DNA of 35,275 nucleotides from Opitutia bacterium (GTDB lineage Bacteria; Verrucomicrobiota; Verrucomicrobiia; Opitutales; Opitutaceae). The stretch spans positions 1 through 35,275 of the forward strand of contig CANJIU010000103.1 of assembly GCA_947474365.1 (NCBI GenBank), given 5' to 3'. Every line of letters begins with the position of its first letter. The stretch's first letter is position 1. Under the pieces are notes generated by a model. That model was not told the origin of the DNA and did no database searches. It worked only from the letters and a program-made list of their open reading frames with translations. Below, piece after piece: positions 24,372-32,278 of the stretch. Position numbers and translations under genes: made by a program.

Positions 24372-25382
24372 ATGAACACACGTTACAAATTCGCGGCCGG
24401 GCTTTCCCTTGCTGCCTCGCTGACCGCCTTCGCAGATGTCAAAGTAAACGACATGCTGACGATCAGCGGATACGCCGCGGCGTCCTACGAATACATGAGT
24501 CCCAAGCCCGGCACGGACTCCGACTCGCTTTTCAACGGCGCCAAGGACACGCCCAGTGCGGATGCGCTGAAGACCAATTTCAATTTCAACTTCAAGCCGG
24601 TGAGCGCCGTCGTGAGTCTGTTTTACATCCCGAACATCCCAACCGGTGCGATGAAGAACGAATTGACGGTTCTCGACGCCTACGCCACCTACGACGCGGG
24701 CGGCGGCGCCACGATTACGGCGGGTAAGTTCCTCAGCTACCTCGGCTACGAGGCGTTTGACCCCGTCAACATGGCGCAGATCACCTACGCCCCGGTCACC
24801 GTGGGCACCCTCGGCGCGATTCCCGCCTACCACACCGGAATCAAGTTCGACTACGCCGACAAGGTCGTCGGTTACGGCTTGGCGTTGGTCGACTCCGTTT
24901 ATTCTCCGCTCGGCATCGACAAGGGCGACGGCGAACTGCGGCGCAATGCGGGCTTCGAGGGCTACATTACCTCGAAGGGTCTCGGTGACCTGACTCTCTG
25001 GGCCGGCTTCGCCTACGACACCAAGGGCAACTTCCAAGCCCACAACGTGCTGACCCTCGATGTCTGGGCGCAATACCAGGTCGACAAGACGAACGCGATC
25101 GCGGCGGAACTCTGCAGCAAAGACGGCGGCACGTTCTCCAAGGGTTGGACCTGGCTCGCCTACTACAACCACTCGTTCACCGACAAGGTTTCACTGGTGG
25201 CCCGCATCGGCGGCGAGAAGCTCTCGGGCAAGACCGCCGGCGCCGACTTCATGCAGTACACGCTTGGTCCGTCGCTCAAGGTTTCCGACAACCTGACGGT
25301 CCGCGCCGAGTATTCCTACTACGACTACAAGGGCGGCGCCAGCAAGTCCCTCTTCGGCCTGCAGGGCATCTTCAAGTTCTAA
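24372..25382 (+). CDS. Outer-membrane beta-barrel porin-like protein
   Basis: A 336-residue protein with a signal peptide (about 1-21) followed by amphipathic, aromatic-rich strands typical of an outer-membrane barrel, for example LTISGYAAASYEYMS at the start and SLFGLQGIFKF at the end, with a terminal Phe. It resembles OmpL-like (BBP2-type) putative porins, though I cannot name a subfamily firmly. It sits directly upstream of urtA on the same strand, 174 bp away with a hairpin between, and follows a sigma-54-type promoter. By position it is a candidate outer-membrane entry channel for urea or short amides; this is inferred from neighbours only. Confidence 0.85.
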   Translation: MNTRYKFAAGLSLAASLTAFADVKVNDMLTISGYAAASYEYMSPKPGTDSDSLFNGAKDTPSADALKTNFNFNFKPVSAVVSLFYIPNIPTGAMKNELTVLDAYATYDAGGGATITAGKFLSYLGYEAFDPVNMAQITYAPVTVGTLGAIPAYHTGIKFDYADKVVGYGLALVDSVYSPLGIDKGDGELRRNAGFEGYITSKGLGDLTLWAGFAYDTKGNFQAHNVLTLDVWAQYQVDKTNAIAAELCSKDGGTFSKGWTWLAYYNHSFTDKVSLVARIGGEKLSGKTAGADFMQYTLGPSLKVSDNLTVRAEYSYYDYKGGASKSLFGLQGIFKF

Positions 25383-25411
25383 TCGGAACCACCGCGTAAT
25401 TTCAGTTACAT

Positions 25412-25467
25412 CACTGCGGGGAGCGCAGGAGGCGAACCCACCGCCTTCGCCCACCGCCCCCGCAGTG
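25412..25467 (+). terminator. Long-stem hairpin between the porin gene and urtA
   Basis: CACTGCGGGG (25412-25421) pairs perfectly with CCCCGCAGTG (25458-25467). The 36-base loop contains a further small stem (AGGCG/CGCCT). A short T-rich stretch follows (TCTTTTTCC). It may be a partial terminator of the porin transcript or a structure protecting the end of one mRNA. It could let porin and urtA be expressed at different levels. Confidence 0.55.
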
Positions 25468-25556
25468 ACCGTCTTTTTCCGTCCGCTTGGCGAATCCAAG
25501 GCCACTGCCTTGCCCACCCGCCCACCACTTCAGCTTCGCACACCAACCCATCAGTC

Positions 25557-26813
25557 ATGATTAAAAAACTCAGCACACTCCTCAGCGTTGGCGCAGTTGC
25601 GCTCGGCGCTTCGCTCGGCACCGCTCGCGCGGCCGACACTGTCAAGGTCGGCGTCCTTCACTCCCTTTCCGGCACCATGGCGATCAGCGAAACCTCGCTG
25701 CGCGACATCCTCCTTTTCACGTTTGACGAAATCAACGCCAAGGGCGGCGTCATGGGCAAGAAGATCGAACCCGTCGTCGTTGACGGTGCCTCGAACTGGC
25801 CGCTTTTCGCCGAAAAGGCCAAGCAGCTCCTCGAGCAGGACAAGGTCGCCGTGACCTTCGGCTGCTGGACCTCCGTCTCGCGCAAGTCGGTTCTCCCCGT
25901 TTACGAGAAGAACAACGGTCTCCTCTTCTACCCGGTGCAGTACGAGGGTGAGGAAGAGTCCAAGAACGTCGCCTACACCGCCGAAGCGGTCAATCAGCAG
26001 GCCACGCCCGCTGTCGACTACTACCTCGCCGAGGGCAAGAAGAAGTTCTACCTGCTCGGTTCGGACTACGTCTATCCGCAGACGACCAACCTCGTGCTCC
26101 TTGAGTACCTGCTCAGCAAGGGCGTGAAGCTCGAGAACATCGGTGGTGGCTTCCGCAAGGACGGCTCCGGCAAGATCATCTCCGCCGGCAAATACACACC
26201 GTTCGGCCACACCGACTACCAGCAGATCGTCGCCGAAATCAAGCAGTTCGCCGCCTCCGGCAACGCCTGCGTGATCTCGACACTGAACGGCGACACCAAC
26301 GTGCCCTTCTTCAAGGAATACGCCGCCTCCGGCCTCACCGCCGAGACCTGCCCGGTCGTCTCGTTCTCCATCTCCGAGGATGAATTCCGCGGCCTGCCCG
26401 CGAAGCAGCTGGTCGGTCAGCTCGGCTGCTGGACCTACTTCCAATCGATCAACTCGCCCGCGAACAAGAAATTCGTCGCGGACTTCCAAGCCTGGCTGAA
26501 GAAGAGCAACGTCCCCGGACTCGTCAAAGAAGGCCGCGTCACGTGCTCGCCCATGGTCCTCAGCTACAACGGTGTCTATCTCTGGAAAGCCTGCGTCGAA
26601 AAGGCCAAGAGCTTCGACGTCGACAAGGTCCGCGCGGCCTGGATTTCCGGCGTGTCCTTCGACGGCCCCGGCGGCAAGGTCACGACGCAGAAGAACATGC
26701 ACCTCACGAAGAACGTCTACATTGGCGAAACCAAGGCCGACGGTCAGTTCAAAATCGTGAAGTCTTTCGACAACGTCTACGGCGAACCTTGGCTCAAGGG
26801 TAAGTTCAAGTAA
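25557..26813 (+). CDS. urtA: Urea ABC transporter substrate-binding protein UrtA
   Basis: A 418-residue periplasmic binding protein with a Sec signal peptide cleaved after about residue 25 (TARA). It is a full-length match in style to UrtA: VKVGVLHSLSGTMAISE, DGASNWPLFAEKAKQLL, KVAVTFGCWTSVSRKSVLP and NNGLLFYPVQYEGEE are hallmarks of the urea-binding subfamily of the branched-chain amino-acid receptor family. It captures urea and delivers it to UrtBC. It is the first of five consecutive urt genes, followed by a strong terminator-like hairpin before urtB, which should raise its level relative to the rest. No Shine-Dalgarno sequence precedes the ATG. Confidence 0.97.
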   Translation: MIKKLSTLLSVGAVALGASLGTARAADTVKVGVLHSLSGTMAISETSLRDILLFTFDEINAKGGVMGKKIEPVVVDGASNWPLFAEKAKQLLEQDKVAVTFGCWTSVSRKSVLPVYEKNNGLLFYPVQYEGEEESKNVAYTAEAVNQQATPAVDYYLAEGKKKFYLLGSDYVYPQTTNLVLLEYLLSKGVKLENIGGGFRKDGSGKIISAGKYTPFGHTDYQQIVAEIKQFAASGNACVISTLNGDTNVPFFKEYAASGLTAETCPVVSFSISEDEFRGLPAKQLVGQLGCWTYFQSINSPANKKFVADFQAWLKKSNVPGLVKEGRVTCSPMVLSYNGVYLWKACVEKAKSFDVDKVRAAWISGVSFDGPGGKVTTQKNMHLTKNVYIGETKADGQFKIVKSFDNVYGEPWLKGKFK

Positions 26814-26881
26814 GCCCGTGGCACCGGCCTCGGGCCGTCGAACCTGATTCCTGCGGGACAGCCCGTAGCCATATTTTCACC

Positions 26882-26913
26882 AGGGCGGGCGCTGAAAAGC
26901 GTCCGCCCTTTTT
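26882..26913 (+). terminator. Intrinsic terminator/attenuator between urtA and urtB
   Basis: A 12-bp stem (26882-26893 with 26898-26909, one G-U pair) closes a GAAA tetraloop and is followed by five T residues (26909-26913). This is a classic intrinsic terminator. Because urtB starts only 22 bp later with no other obvious promoter, it probably works as a partial terminator that keeps urtA mRNA more abundant. Confidence 0.88.
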
Positions 26914-26934
26914 GTTGGCACGAGTCTAGCATTC

Positions 26935-28737
26935 ATGACGCGCCCCTTAACGATGAATCATTTTGTTCGACTGTTTAGCACTGCGCTCCTGCTCGCGCTG
27001 GTCGCCACCGCTGCGATGCGCGCCGCAGATACGCCGCGGCAGTCGATCGCTCGCGCCGCGCTCGCGGACGACGCCGCCAAGAAGCGCGAATATATCGCGG
27101 AACTGATGGGTCAGGCCGATCCGGCAATCGCCCCGCTGCTTGAGGCGTGGCGCACCGATGCACTCTTTCTCTACGTCGCACCCGACGGCGCCAAGGTCCC
27201 GGTCATACTCACTGGCGAAAAGGACGAAGCCGGCACCCAGACCGCCGCCCGCATCGACACCGGAACAGCACTCATGGACGCAGGCGGGAAGCCCCTGCGC
27301 CTGGTCGTCGCCGACCTCACCGCAGTCGACCACAATGCTTCGTTGCGACGGGCGATGAAGGCGGTGCTCGATCTCGCCGACCTCGCGGCACCCGAACCGG
27401 AGAAGCGAATCAAGGCGATTCTGACGATTGGACTCACGCAGGATGTCGAAAAACTTCCTGCACTCCGCGCCCGCCTCAAAGTCGAATCCGACGAGGCCGT
27501 GAAGCGCGCCCTGCGGGAATCAATCGCCATCGCTCAACTCAAGGATCCCGCAGACGACGCCAAACTCGCGGCCCTCGTCGAATTGAAGGAACTCCGCTCG
27601 CTCGCGAGCACTGATTTTCTCACCCGTTCCCTGAAGGAATCCGAGGACGCCAAAAACCCGCCCCTCGCCGCCGCGGCCCGCGCCGCACTCAAAGCCGTCG
27701 AGACCCATCGCGACGCGGTCGATTTCTTCGGCACGCTCTTCCGGGGCGTGAGTCTTGGGAGCATCCTGCTGGTCGCCGCACTCGGCCTCGCGATCACCTT
27801 CGGCCTGATGCGCGTGATCAACATGGCGCACGGCGAGATGATCGCCGTCGGCGCCTACACCACCTACCTTGTGCAGAATATTTTCGGCACCGGCATCACG
27901 ATTCCGTTTTTCGGTTTCAGTCTGCCGATCTTCGGGCTCAACCTGAAGGGCGCAGCCTACCAGTGGTATTTCATCGCCGCGCTGCCCTGCAGCTTCATCG
28001 CCGCGGCCCTCGTGGGAATCGCCCTCGAACGCAGCGTGATCCGTTTCCTTTACCGTCGACCGCTGGAGAGTCTGCTCGCCACCTGGGGAGTGTCGCTCGT
28101 CATGCAGCAGGGCCTGCGTCTGATGTTTGGCGCCAACAACGTGCAGGTCTCCAGTCCCGCGTACCTGAGTGGCAATTGGCTGGTGAATGACATCATCCTC
28201 GGCTGGAACCGCGTCTTCGTCATCGGATTCGCCATCCTGATCGTGTTCGGCATGTGGCTCGTGCTGACCAAGACTCCGCTCGGGCTGCTCATCCGCGCGT
28301 CGATGCAAAACCGCACGATGGCCTCCTGCATGGGCGTGCGCACTGAGCGGGTGAACATGCTCACGTTCGGACTCGGCAGTGGATTGGCAGGGCTTGCCGG
28401 CGCCTTCCTCAGCCAAATCGGCAACGTCGGCCCGTCGCTTGGCCAGGGCTACATCATCGACTCGTTCATGGTCGTGGTGGTCGGCGGCGTCGGCAGCATC
28501 GGCGGAACGATCCTGAGCGCGTTCGGCATCGGCGGCATCGACCAGGTGCTGCAACAGTACCTCCCGTATGTGGCACCGGGTCTGAGCTGGGTGCCGGGCA
28601 TCGGGAGCTTCCTGCAAAATCTCGCTCAGGACGCCGCTGTCTTCGGCAAGATCCTCGTTCTCGCCGGCATCATTCTGTTCCTGCAATGGAAACCCGCCGG
28701 CCTTTTCGTCACCCGCAGCCGCAGTCTCGAAGACTGA
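26935..28737 (+). CDS. urtB: Urea ABC transporter permease UrtB
   Basis: A 600-residue inner-membrane permease. It begins with a signal-like hydrophobic segment. A soluble, helical domain of about 240 residues follows, presumably periplasmic, a known feature of many UrtB proteins. The LivH-type membrane domain runs from about residue 270, with LGLAITFGLMRVINMAHGEMIAVGAY and, further on, GLGSGLAGLAGAFLSQIGNVGP and VVVVGGVGSIGGT. It forms the urea channel with UrtC. The start could be the ATG at 26935 or at 26953; both keep the signal segment. It is separated from urtC by 7 bp. Confidence 0.95.
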   Translation: MTRPLTMNHFVRLFSTALLLALVATAAMRAADTPRQSIARAALADDAAKKREYIAELMGQADPAIAPLLEAWRTDALFLYVAPDGAKVPVILTGEKDEAGTQTAARIDTGTALMDAGGKPLRLVVADLTAVDHNASLRRAMKAVLDLADLAAPEPEKRIKAILTIGLTQDVEKLPALRARLKVESDEAVKRALRESIAIAQLKDPADDAKLAALVELKELRSLASTDFLTRSLKESEDAKNPPLAAAARAALKAVETHRDAVDFFGTLFRGVSLGSILLVAALGLAITFGLMRVINMAHGEMIAVGAYTTYLVQNIFGTGITIPFFGFSLPIFGLNLKGAAYQWYFIAALPCSFIAAALVGIALERSVIRFLYRRPLESLLATWGVSLVMQQGLRLMFGANNVQVSSPAYLSGNWLVNDIILGWNRVFVIGFAILIVFGMWLVLTKTPLGLLIRASMQNRTMASCMGVRTERVNMLTFGLGSGLAGLAGAFLSQIGNVGPSLGQGYIIDSFMVVVVGGVGSIGGTILSAFGIGGIDQVLQQYLPYVAPGLSWVPGIGSFLQNLAQDAAVFGKILVLAGIILFLQWKPAGLFVTRSRSLED

Positions 28738-28744
28738 ACCCACG

Positions 28745-29881
28745 ATGAGCGCCACGAACTTCCGTCGTCTCGAACTCAGCGCCGTCACCATCGTCGCGCT
28801 GCTGCTCATCGTCATCGTCCCGTTGCTCCATGCCAACGGGGCGATCAGCAACTTCACGATCGGGGTCTGGGGAAAGTATCTCTGCTACGCCCTGCTCGCG
28901 ATCTCGGTCGACTTGCTTTGGGGCTACACGGGCCTCCTGTCGCTTGGTCAGGCGCTGTTCTTCACGCTCGGTGGCTACATGCACGGCATGTACCTCATGC
29001 GCATGATCGGCGACCTCGGCCAGTACAAGAAACCGATCCCTGACTTCCTCGTGTTTCTCGGTTGGGAGCGACTGCCGGCGTTTTGGGAGCCGTTCGCCAG
29101 CTTTCCCTTCGCCCTCACCATGGTGTTCCTCATCCCGGGGATCATCTCCTACGTCTTCGGCTTTCTCGCGTTCCGGTCCCGGATCAAGGGCGTTTACTTT
29201 TCCATCCTCACGCAGGCGCTGACCTACGCGGCGTCGATCATGTTTTTCCGCAACAATCTCCTCCTCGGCGGAAACAACGGGTTCACCGATTTCAAGTTCA
29301 TCCTCGGCTACAGCCTGGCGAATCCCGCCACGACCCGCGCGCTCTACATCGCCACCGCGCTCACCGTGCTGCTCGCCTACCTTTTCTGCCGCTGGCTGAG
29401 CAAAACCAAGTTCGGTCTCGTCCAACAGGCCATCCGCGACGGAGAAAATCGCGTTCTCTTCAGCGGCTACGCCACTGCTCACTTCAAGCTCTTCATCTTC
29501 GTCGTCGCCGCGTTGATCGCCGCCGTCGGTGGCGCCCTCTACACGCCGCAGGTCGGCATCATCAACCCCGGGGAAATGCAGGCCGACAAGTCGCTCGAAG
29601 CCGTCGTCTGGGTGGCCGTCGGCGGCCGCGGAACGCTGCTGGGGCCGATCGTCGGCGCCATCAGCATCAACGCCCTCAAGAGCTGGGCGACTCGAGCGTA
29701 TCCGGATCTCTGGCTCATCATCCTCGGCGGCCTCTTCATCATCGTGGTGCTCTTCCTCCCCGGCGGCATCGTGAGTCTTCCGGCCCGGATCAAATCGGCA
29801 TGGCAAAAACTCCGGGCCGCTCCGCCGCCTCCCGACCCCACCGCCGCCCCGACGCCCGCGCCCGCCTCCGCGAAATCGTAA
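28745..29881 (+). CDS. urtC: Urea ABC transporter permease UrtC
   Basis: A 378-residue LivM-type inner-membrane permease with about ten hydrophobic segments. Typical UrtC features include KYLCYALLAISVDLLWGYTGLLSLGQALFF near the N-terminus, NNLLLGGNNGFTDF in the middle and VWVAVGGRGTLLGPIVGA towards the end. The last ~20 residues are a Pro/Ala-rich cytoplasmic tail. It starts 7 bp after urtB and pairs with it as the membrane domain. The gap to urtD (45 bp) carries a heptamer tandem repeat. Confidence 0.96.
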   Translation: MSATNFRRLELSAVTIVALLLIVIVPLLHANGAISNFTIGVWGKYLCYALLAISVDLLWGYTGLLSLGQALFFTLGGYMHGMYLMRMIGDLGQYKKPIPDFLVFLGWERLPAFWEPFASFPFALTMVFLIPGIISYVFGFLAFRSRIKGVYFSILTQALTYAASIMFFRNNLLLGGNNGFTDFKFILGYSLANPATTRALYIATALTVLLAYLFCRWLSKTKFGLVQQAIRDGENRVLFSGYATAHFKLFIFVVAALIAAVGGALYTPQVGIINPGEMQADKSLEAVVWVAVGGRGTLLGPIVGAISINALKSWATRAYPDLWLIILGGLFIIVVLFLPGGIVSLPARIKSAWQKLRAAPPPPDPTAAPTPAPASAKS

Positions 29882-29892
29882 GCCGGCCGAGT

Positions 29893-29927
29893 TCTCAACT
29901 CTCAGCGCTCAACTCTCAACTCTTCCG
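29893..29927 (+). repeat. Heptamer tandem repeat (TCTCAAC type) before urtD
   Basis: Four consecutive 7-base units (TCTCAAC, TCTCAGC, GCTCAAC, TCTCAAC) and a degenerate fifth (TCTTCCG) fill 29893-29927, ending at the first base of the GTG start of urtD. They occupy most of the 45-bp gap between urtC and urtD and the place where a ribosome-binding site would be. Confidence 0.8.
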
Positions 29928-30703
29928 TGCCTCATCCCCTCCTCTCCGTCGAAGACGTCTCGAAGTCCTACGATGGCTTCAAGGCGATCACGAATCTCAC
30001 GTTTTACCTCTACGAAGGTGAGCTTCGCACCGTCATCGGCCCCAACGGCGCGGGTAAATCAACGTTCTTCGACCTCATCACCGGCCGGGCCAAGCCCGAC
30101 AAGGGCAAGCTCGACTTCGGCACTGATCCGGCCGCGAGCCACGACCTCACCGAGCTCAACGAATACGAAATCAACCGTCTCGGTATCGGCCGCAAGTTCC
30201 AGACTCCCAGCGTCTACACCGAACACACTGTCTGGGAAAATCTCGTGCTCTCACTGCGCGGTCCCCGCGGCGTGTTTGCCTCGCTGTTCCACCGCCTCAC
30301 CTCCGCCGATCGCGACCGCATCGACGAAATCCTGCAGACGGTCCGGCTCGCCGACAAGCGCCAGTGGAAGGCCGGCCTGCTCGCCCACGGGGAAAAGCAA
30401 TGGCTCGAAATCGGCATGCTGCTCGCGCAGGACCCGAAAGTTCTCCTCGTCGACGAGCCCGCCGCCGGGATGACCGACGACGAGACGGATCGCACCGGCG
30501 AACTGCTGCTCTCCCTCGCCGGCAAGCACAGCCTCATCGTCATCGAGCACGACATGGCGTTCGTGAAACAAATCGCCCGCAACGGCCAGGTCACGGTCCT
30601 CCATCAGGGCACGGTGCTCTGCGAGGGAAAATTCGACGAAGTCCAGTCCGACCAAAAGGTCCGCGAGGTCTACCTCGGCCGCGGCAAACACGGAACGCGA
30701 TGA
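29927..30703 (+). CDS. urtD: Urea ABC transporter ATP-binding protein UrtD
   Basis: A 258-residue LivG-type ATPase that begins at a GTG. Walker A is GPNGAGKST (38-46), the signature region reads LAHGEKQWLEIG (152-163), as usual in UrtD, Walker B is KVLLVDEP (171-178), and the switch histidine is His208 in VIEHDM. It powers urea import together with UrtE. Its stop overlaps the urtE start as ATGA, so the two are translationally coupled. The region just 5' of the start is a heptamer repeat rather than a ribosome-binding site. Confidence 0.97.
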   Translation: MPHPLLSVEDVSKSYDGFKAITNLTFYLYEGELRTVIGPNGAGKSTFFDLITGRAKPDKGKLDFGTDPAASHDLTELNEYEINRLGIGRKFQTPSVYTEHTVWENLVLSLRGPRGVFASLFHRLTSADRDRIDEILQTVRLADKRQWKAGLLAHGEKQWLEIGMLLAQDPKVLLVDEPAAGMTDDETDRTGELLLSLAGKHSLIVIEHDMAFVKQIARNGQVTVLHQGTVLCEGKFDEVQSDQKVREVYLGRGKHGTR

Positions 30704-31473
30704 CCGCCCTGCTTGAACTCAAATCAGTCGAGACCTACATCGGCGGCTCCCGCATCCTGCGCGGTGTTGATCTCGAAATCAACGCGGGCGAAGTTGTCGC
30801 CCTCATGGGACGCAACGGAGTCGGCAAGACCACGACGCTTCGTTCCATCACCGGCGTGCTGCCGGTTCGCTCGGGCACGATTACGCTGAACGGTCAGGCA
30901 ATCGAAAAACTCCCAATCGATGTCCGGGCACGGGCCGGCATCGGCTACGTGCCACAGGGGCGCGATATCTTCCCTCATCTCACCGTCGAGGAGAACCTCC
31001 AGGTCGGTCTCGTGGTGCACGGTCGCAAGGGCGCCGCCGCCAAGGCAGGACTTGACCGCGTCTTCACGCTTTTTCCGGTCCTGAAGGAAATGCTCTCCCG
31101 CAAGGGCGGCGTCCTCTCGGGCGGACAACAACAGCAGCTCGCCATCGGGCGCGCCCTCCTCACCAATCCCAAGCTCCTGATTCTCGACGAACCCACCGAG
31201 GGGATTCAGCCGTCCATCATCGAGCAAATCGGCGACACGCTGAAAAAGCTCAAGAACGAGGGCTTCACTCAAAACCCGAGCGAAGAGATTCAACACGCCA
31301 TCAAGGTTCTCAAGGCCGAGGGCCAGCTCGCGATTCTCCTCGTGGAACAGTTTGTCGACTTCTGCCGCGAATGCGCCGACCGTTTTTACGCGATGGACCG
31401 TGGCGTCGTCGTGATCTCCGGCCCCATTGCCACCCTGACCGATGAAGTCGTGAAGGAGCACCTGCAGGTTTGA
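30700..31473 (+). CDS. urtE: Urea ABC transporter ATP-binding protein UrtE
   Basis: A 257-residue LivF-type ATPase. Walker A is GRNGVGKT (38-45), the signature is LSGGQQQQLAIGRALL (139-154) and Walker B is LLILDEPTEGIQPSII (159-174), typical of UrtE. It is about 25 residues longer than usual UrtE: after LKKLKNEG there is an extra segment (roughly 189-208) that ends in a second similar helix, IKVLKAEG, before the normal AILLVEQFVDF. The start overlaps the urtD stop by 4 bp. The gene is followed by a hairpin-forming heptamer repeat before ureA. Confidence 0.96.
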   Translation: MTALLELKSVETYIGGSRILRGVDLEINAGEVVALMGRNGVGKTTTLRSITGVLPVRSGTITLNGQAIEKLPIDVRARAGIGYVPQGRDIFPHLTVEENLQVGLVVHGRKGAAAKAGLDRVFTLFPVLKEMLSRKGGVLSGGQQQQLAIGRALLTNPKLLILDEPTEGIQPSIIEQIGDTLKKLKNEGFTQNPSEEIQHAIKVLKAEGQLAILLVEQFVDFCRECADRFYAMDRGVVVISGPIATLTDEVVKEHLQV

Positions 31474-31478
31474 AAACA

Positions 31479-31568
31479 GTAGCGAGTAGCACGTAGTGAG
31501 TAGCGAGCATATCGGACTTCAAATTCAACGGTTTTCCTACTCGCTACCCGCTACTCACTACTCGCTAC
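31479..31568. repeat. Heptamer-based hairpin element (GTAGCGA type) between urtE and ureA
   Basis: The left arm is four heptamers: GTAGCGA, GTAGCAC, GTAGTGA, GTAGCGA (31479-31506). The right arm is four heptamers of the complement: TCGCTAC, CCGCTAC, TCACTAC, TCGCTAC (31541-31568). The 28-base arms pair at 23 of 28 positions around a 34-base loop that begins GCATATC and ends TTCCTAC. The element fills nearly all of the 108 bp between the genes. A related copy starts at 35219. Confidence 0.88.
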
Positions 31569-31581
31569 TTCTCCCGCCCCC

Positions 31582-31884
31582 ATGCACCTCACTCCCCGCG
31601 AACGCGAAAAGCTCCTCATCGTCGTCGCCGCCGATCTCGCCCGCCGCCGCCAGGCCCGGGGCGTGAAGCTCAACTACCCCGAATCCATCGCGATCATCAC
31701 CTACGAGATCATCGAAGGCGCCCGCGACGGAAAATCGGTCGCCGAACTCATGAGCTTCGGCACCACCATCCTCAAGCCGTCCGACGTGATGGAGGGCGTG
31801 CCGGAAATGATCCACGAGGTCCAGGTTGAGGCCACGTTTCCCGACGGCACAAAACTCGTCACCGTCCACCACCCGATCCGCTGA
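31582..31884 (+). CDS. ureA: Urease subunit gamma
   Basis: A 100-residue urease gamma subunit of normal length. It begins MHLTPREREKLLI and contains the family motifs RGVKLNYPESIAIITYEIIEGARDG and MEGVPEMIHEVQVEATFPDGTKLVTVHHPI. It forms the (UreABC)3 enzyme with beta and alpha subunits, which hydrolyses urea to ammonia and carbamate in the cytoplasm. It follows the urea transporter, separated by the heptamer hairpin element, and ureB begins 4 bp after its stop. Confidence 0.98.
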   Translation: MHLTPREREKLLIVVAADLARRRQARGVKLNYPESIAIITYEIIEGARDGKSVAELMSFGTTILKPSDVMEGVPEMIHEVQVEATFPDGTKLVTVHHPIR

Positions 31885-31888
31885 CCCC

Positions 31889-32278
31889 ATGATTCCCGGA
31901 GAAATCATCCCCGCCGCCGACGCGCCGGCGCTCGACGCCAACGTGGGCCTGGCCACCCTCACGCTCGACATCACGAACACCGGCGATCGGCCCGTCCAGG
32001 TTGGTTCGCACTACCATTTTTTCGAAACGAACGAAGCCCTTCGTTTCGACCGCGGCGCTTCCCGCGGTTTCCGCCTCAACATTCCCGCCGGCACCGCCGT
32101 CCGCTTCGAGGCGGGCGACACCAAACGCGTCGAACTTGTCGCCCTCGCGGGCCGGCGTGAGGTCTACGGACTCAACGCCAAGATCAACGGCCGGCTCGAC
32201 GCCAAACCACCCCGTGGCCGCGAGCGCCAGCGAGTGGTCCCAGCCAATCGGAGTTCGAAAATCAAAACTCGAAAATGA
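31889..32278 (+). CDS. ureB: Urease subunit beta
   Basis: A 129-residue urease beta subunit. The core matches the family: MIPGEIIPA at the start, DRPVQVGSHYHFFETNEAL, FRLNIPAGTAVRFEAGDTKRVELV and YGLNAKINGRLD. The usual length is about 101-110 residues; here a basic C-terminal tail of about 20 residues is added. Its last eight codons (SSKIKTRK) are encoded largely by a heptamer tandem repeat (32255-32275), so the tail may have arisen by repeat insertion. The stop overlaps the ureC ATG as ATGA. Confidence 0.97.
   Translation: MIPGEIIPAADAPALDANVGLATLTLDITNTGDRPVQVGSHYHFFETNEALRFDRGASRGFRLNIPAGTAVRFEAGDTKRVELVALAGRREVYGLNAKINGRLDAKPPRGRERQRVVPANRSSKIKTRK
32255..32275 (+). repeat. Heptamer tandem repeat at the ureB/ureC junction
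   Basis: Three 7-base units (TCGAAAA, TCAAAAC, TCGAAAA) end at the first base of the ureC ATG. They lie inside the coding sequence of ureB, where they encode most of its basic end, and occupy the ribosome-binding region of ureC. Confidence 0.65.

Noticed and set aside
25499..25514. A further sigma-54-like motif (AGGCCACTGCCTTGCC) before urtA
   Set aside because: It has GG and GC at correct spacing but matches only 7 of 12 consensus positions, which is expected by chance in GC-rich DNA.
31479..31568. CRISPR array
   Set aside because: The repeated unit is only 7 bases with no spacers, and the arms are inverted rather than direct repeats.
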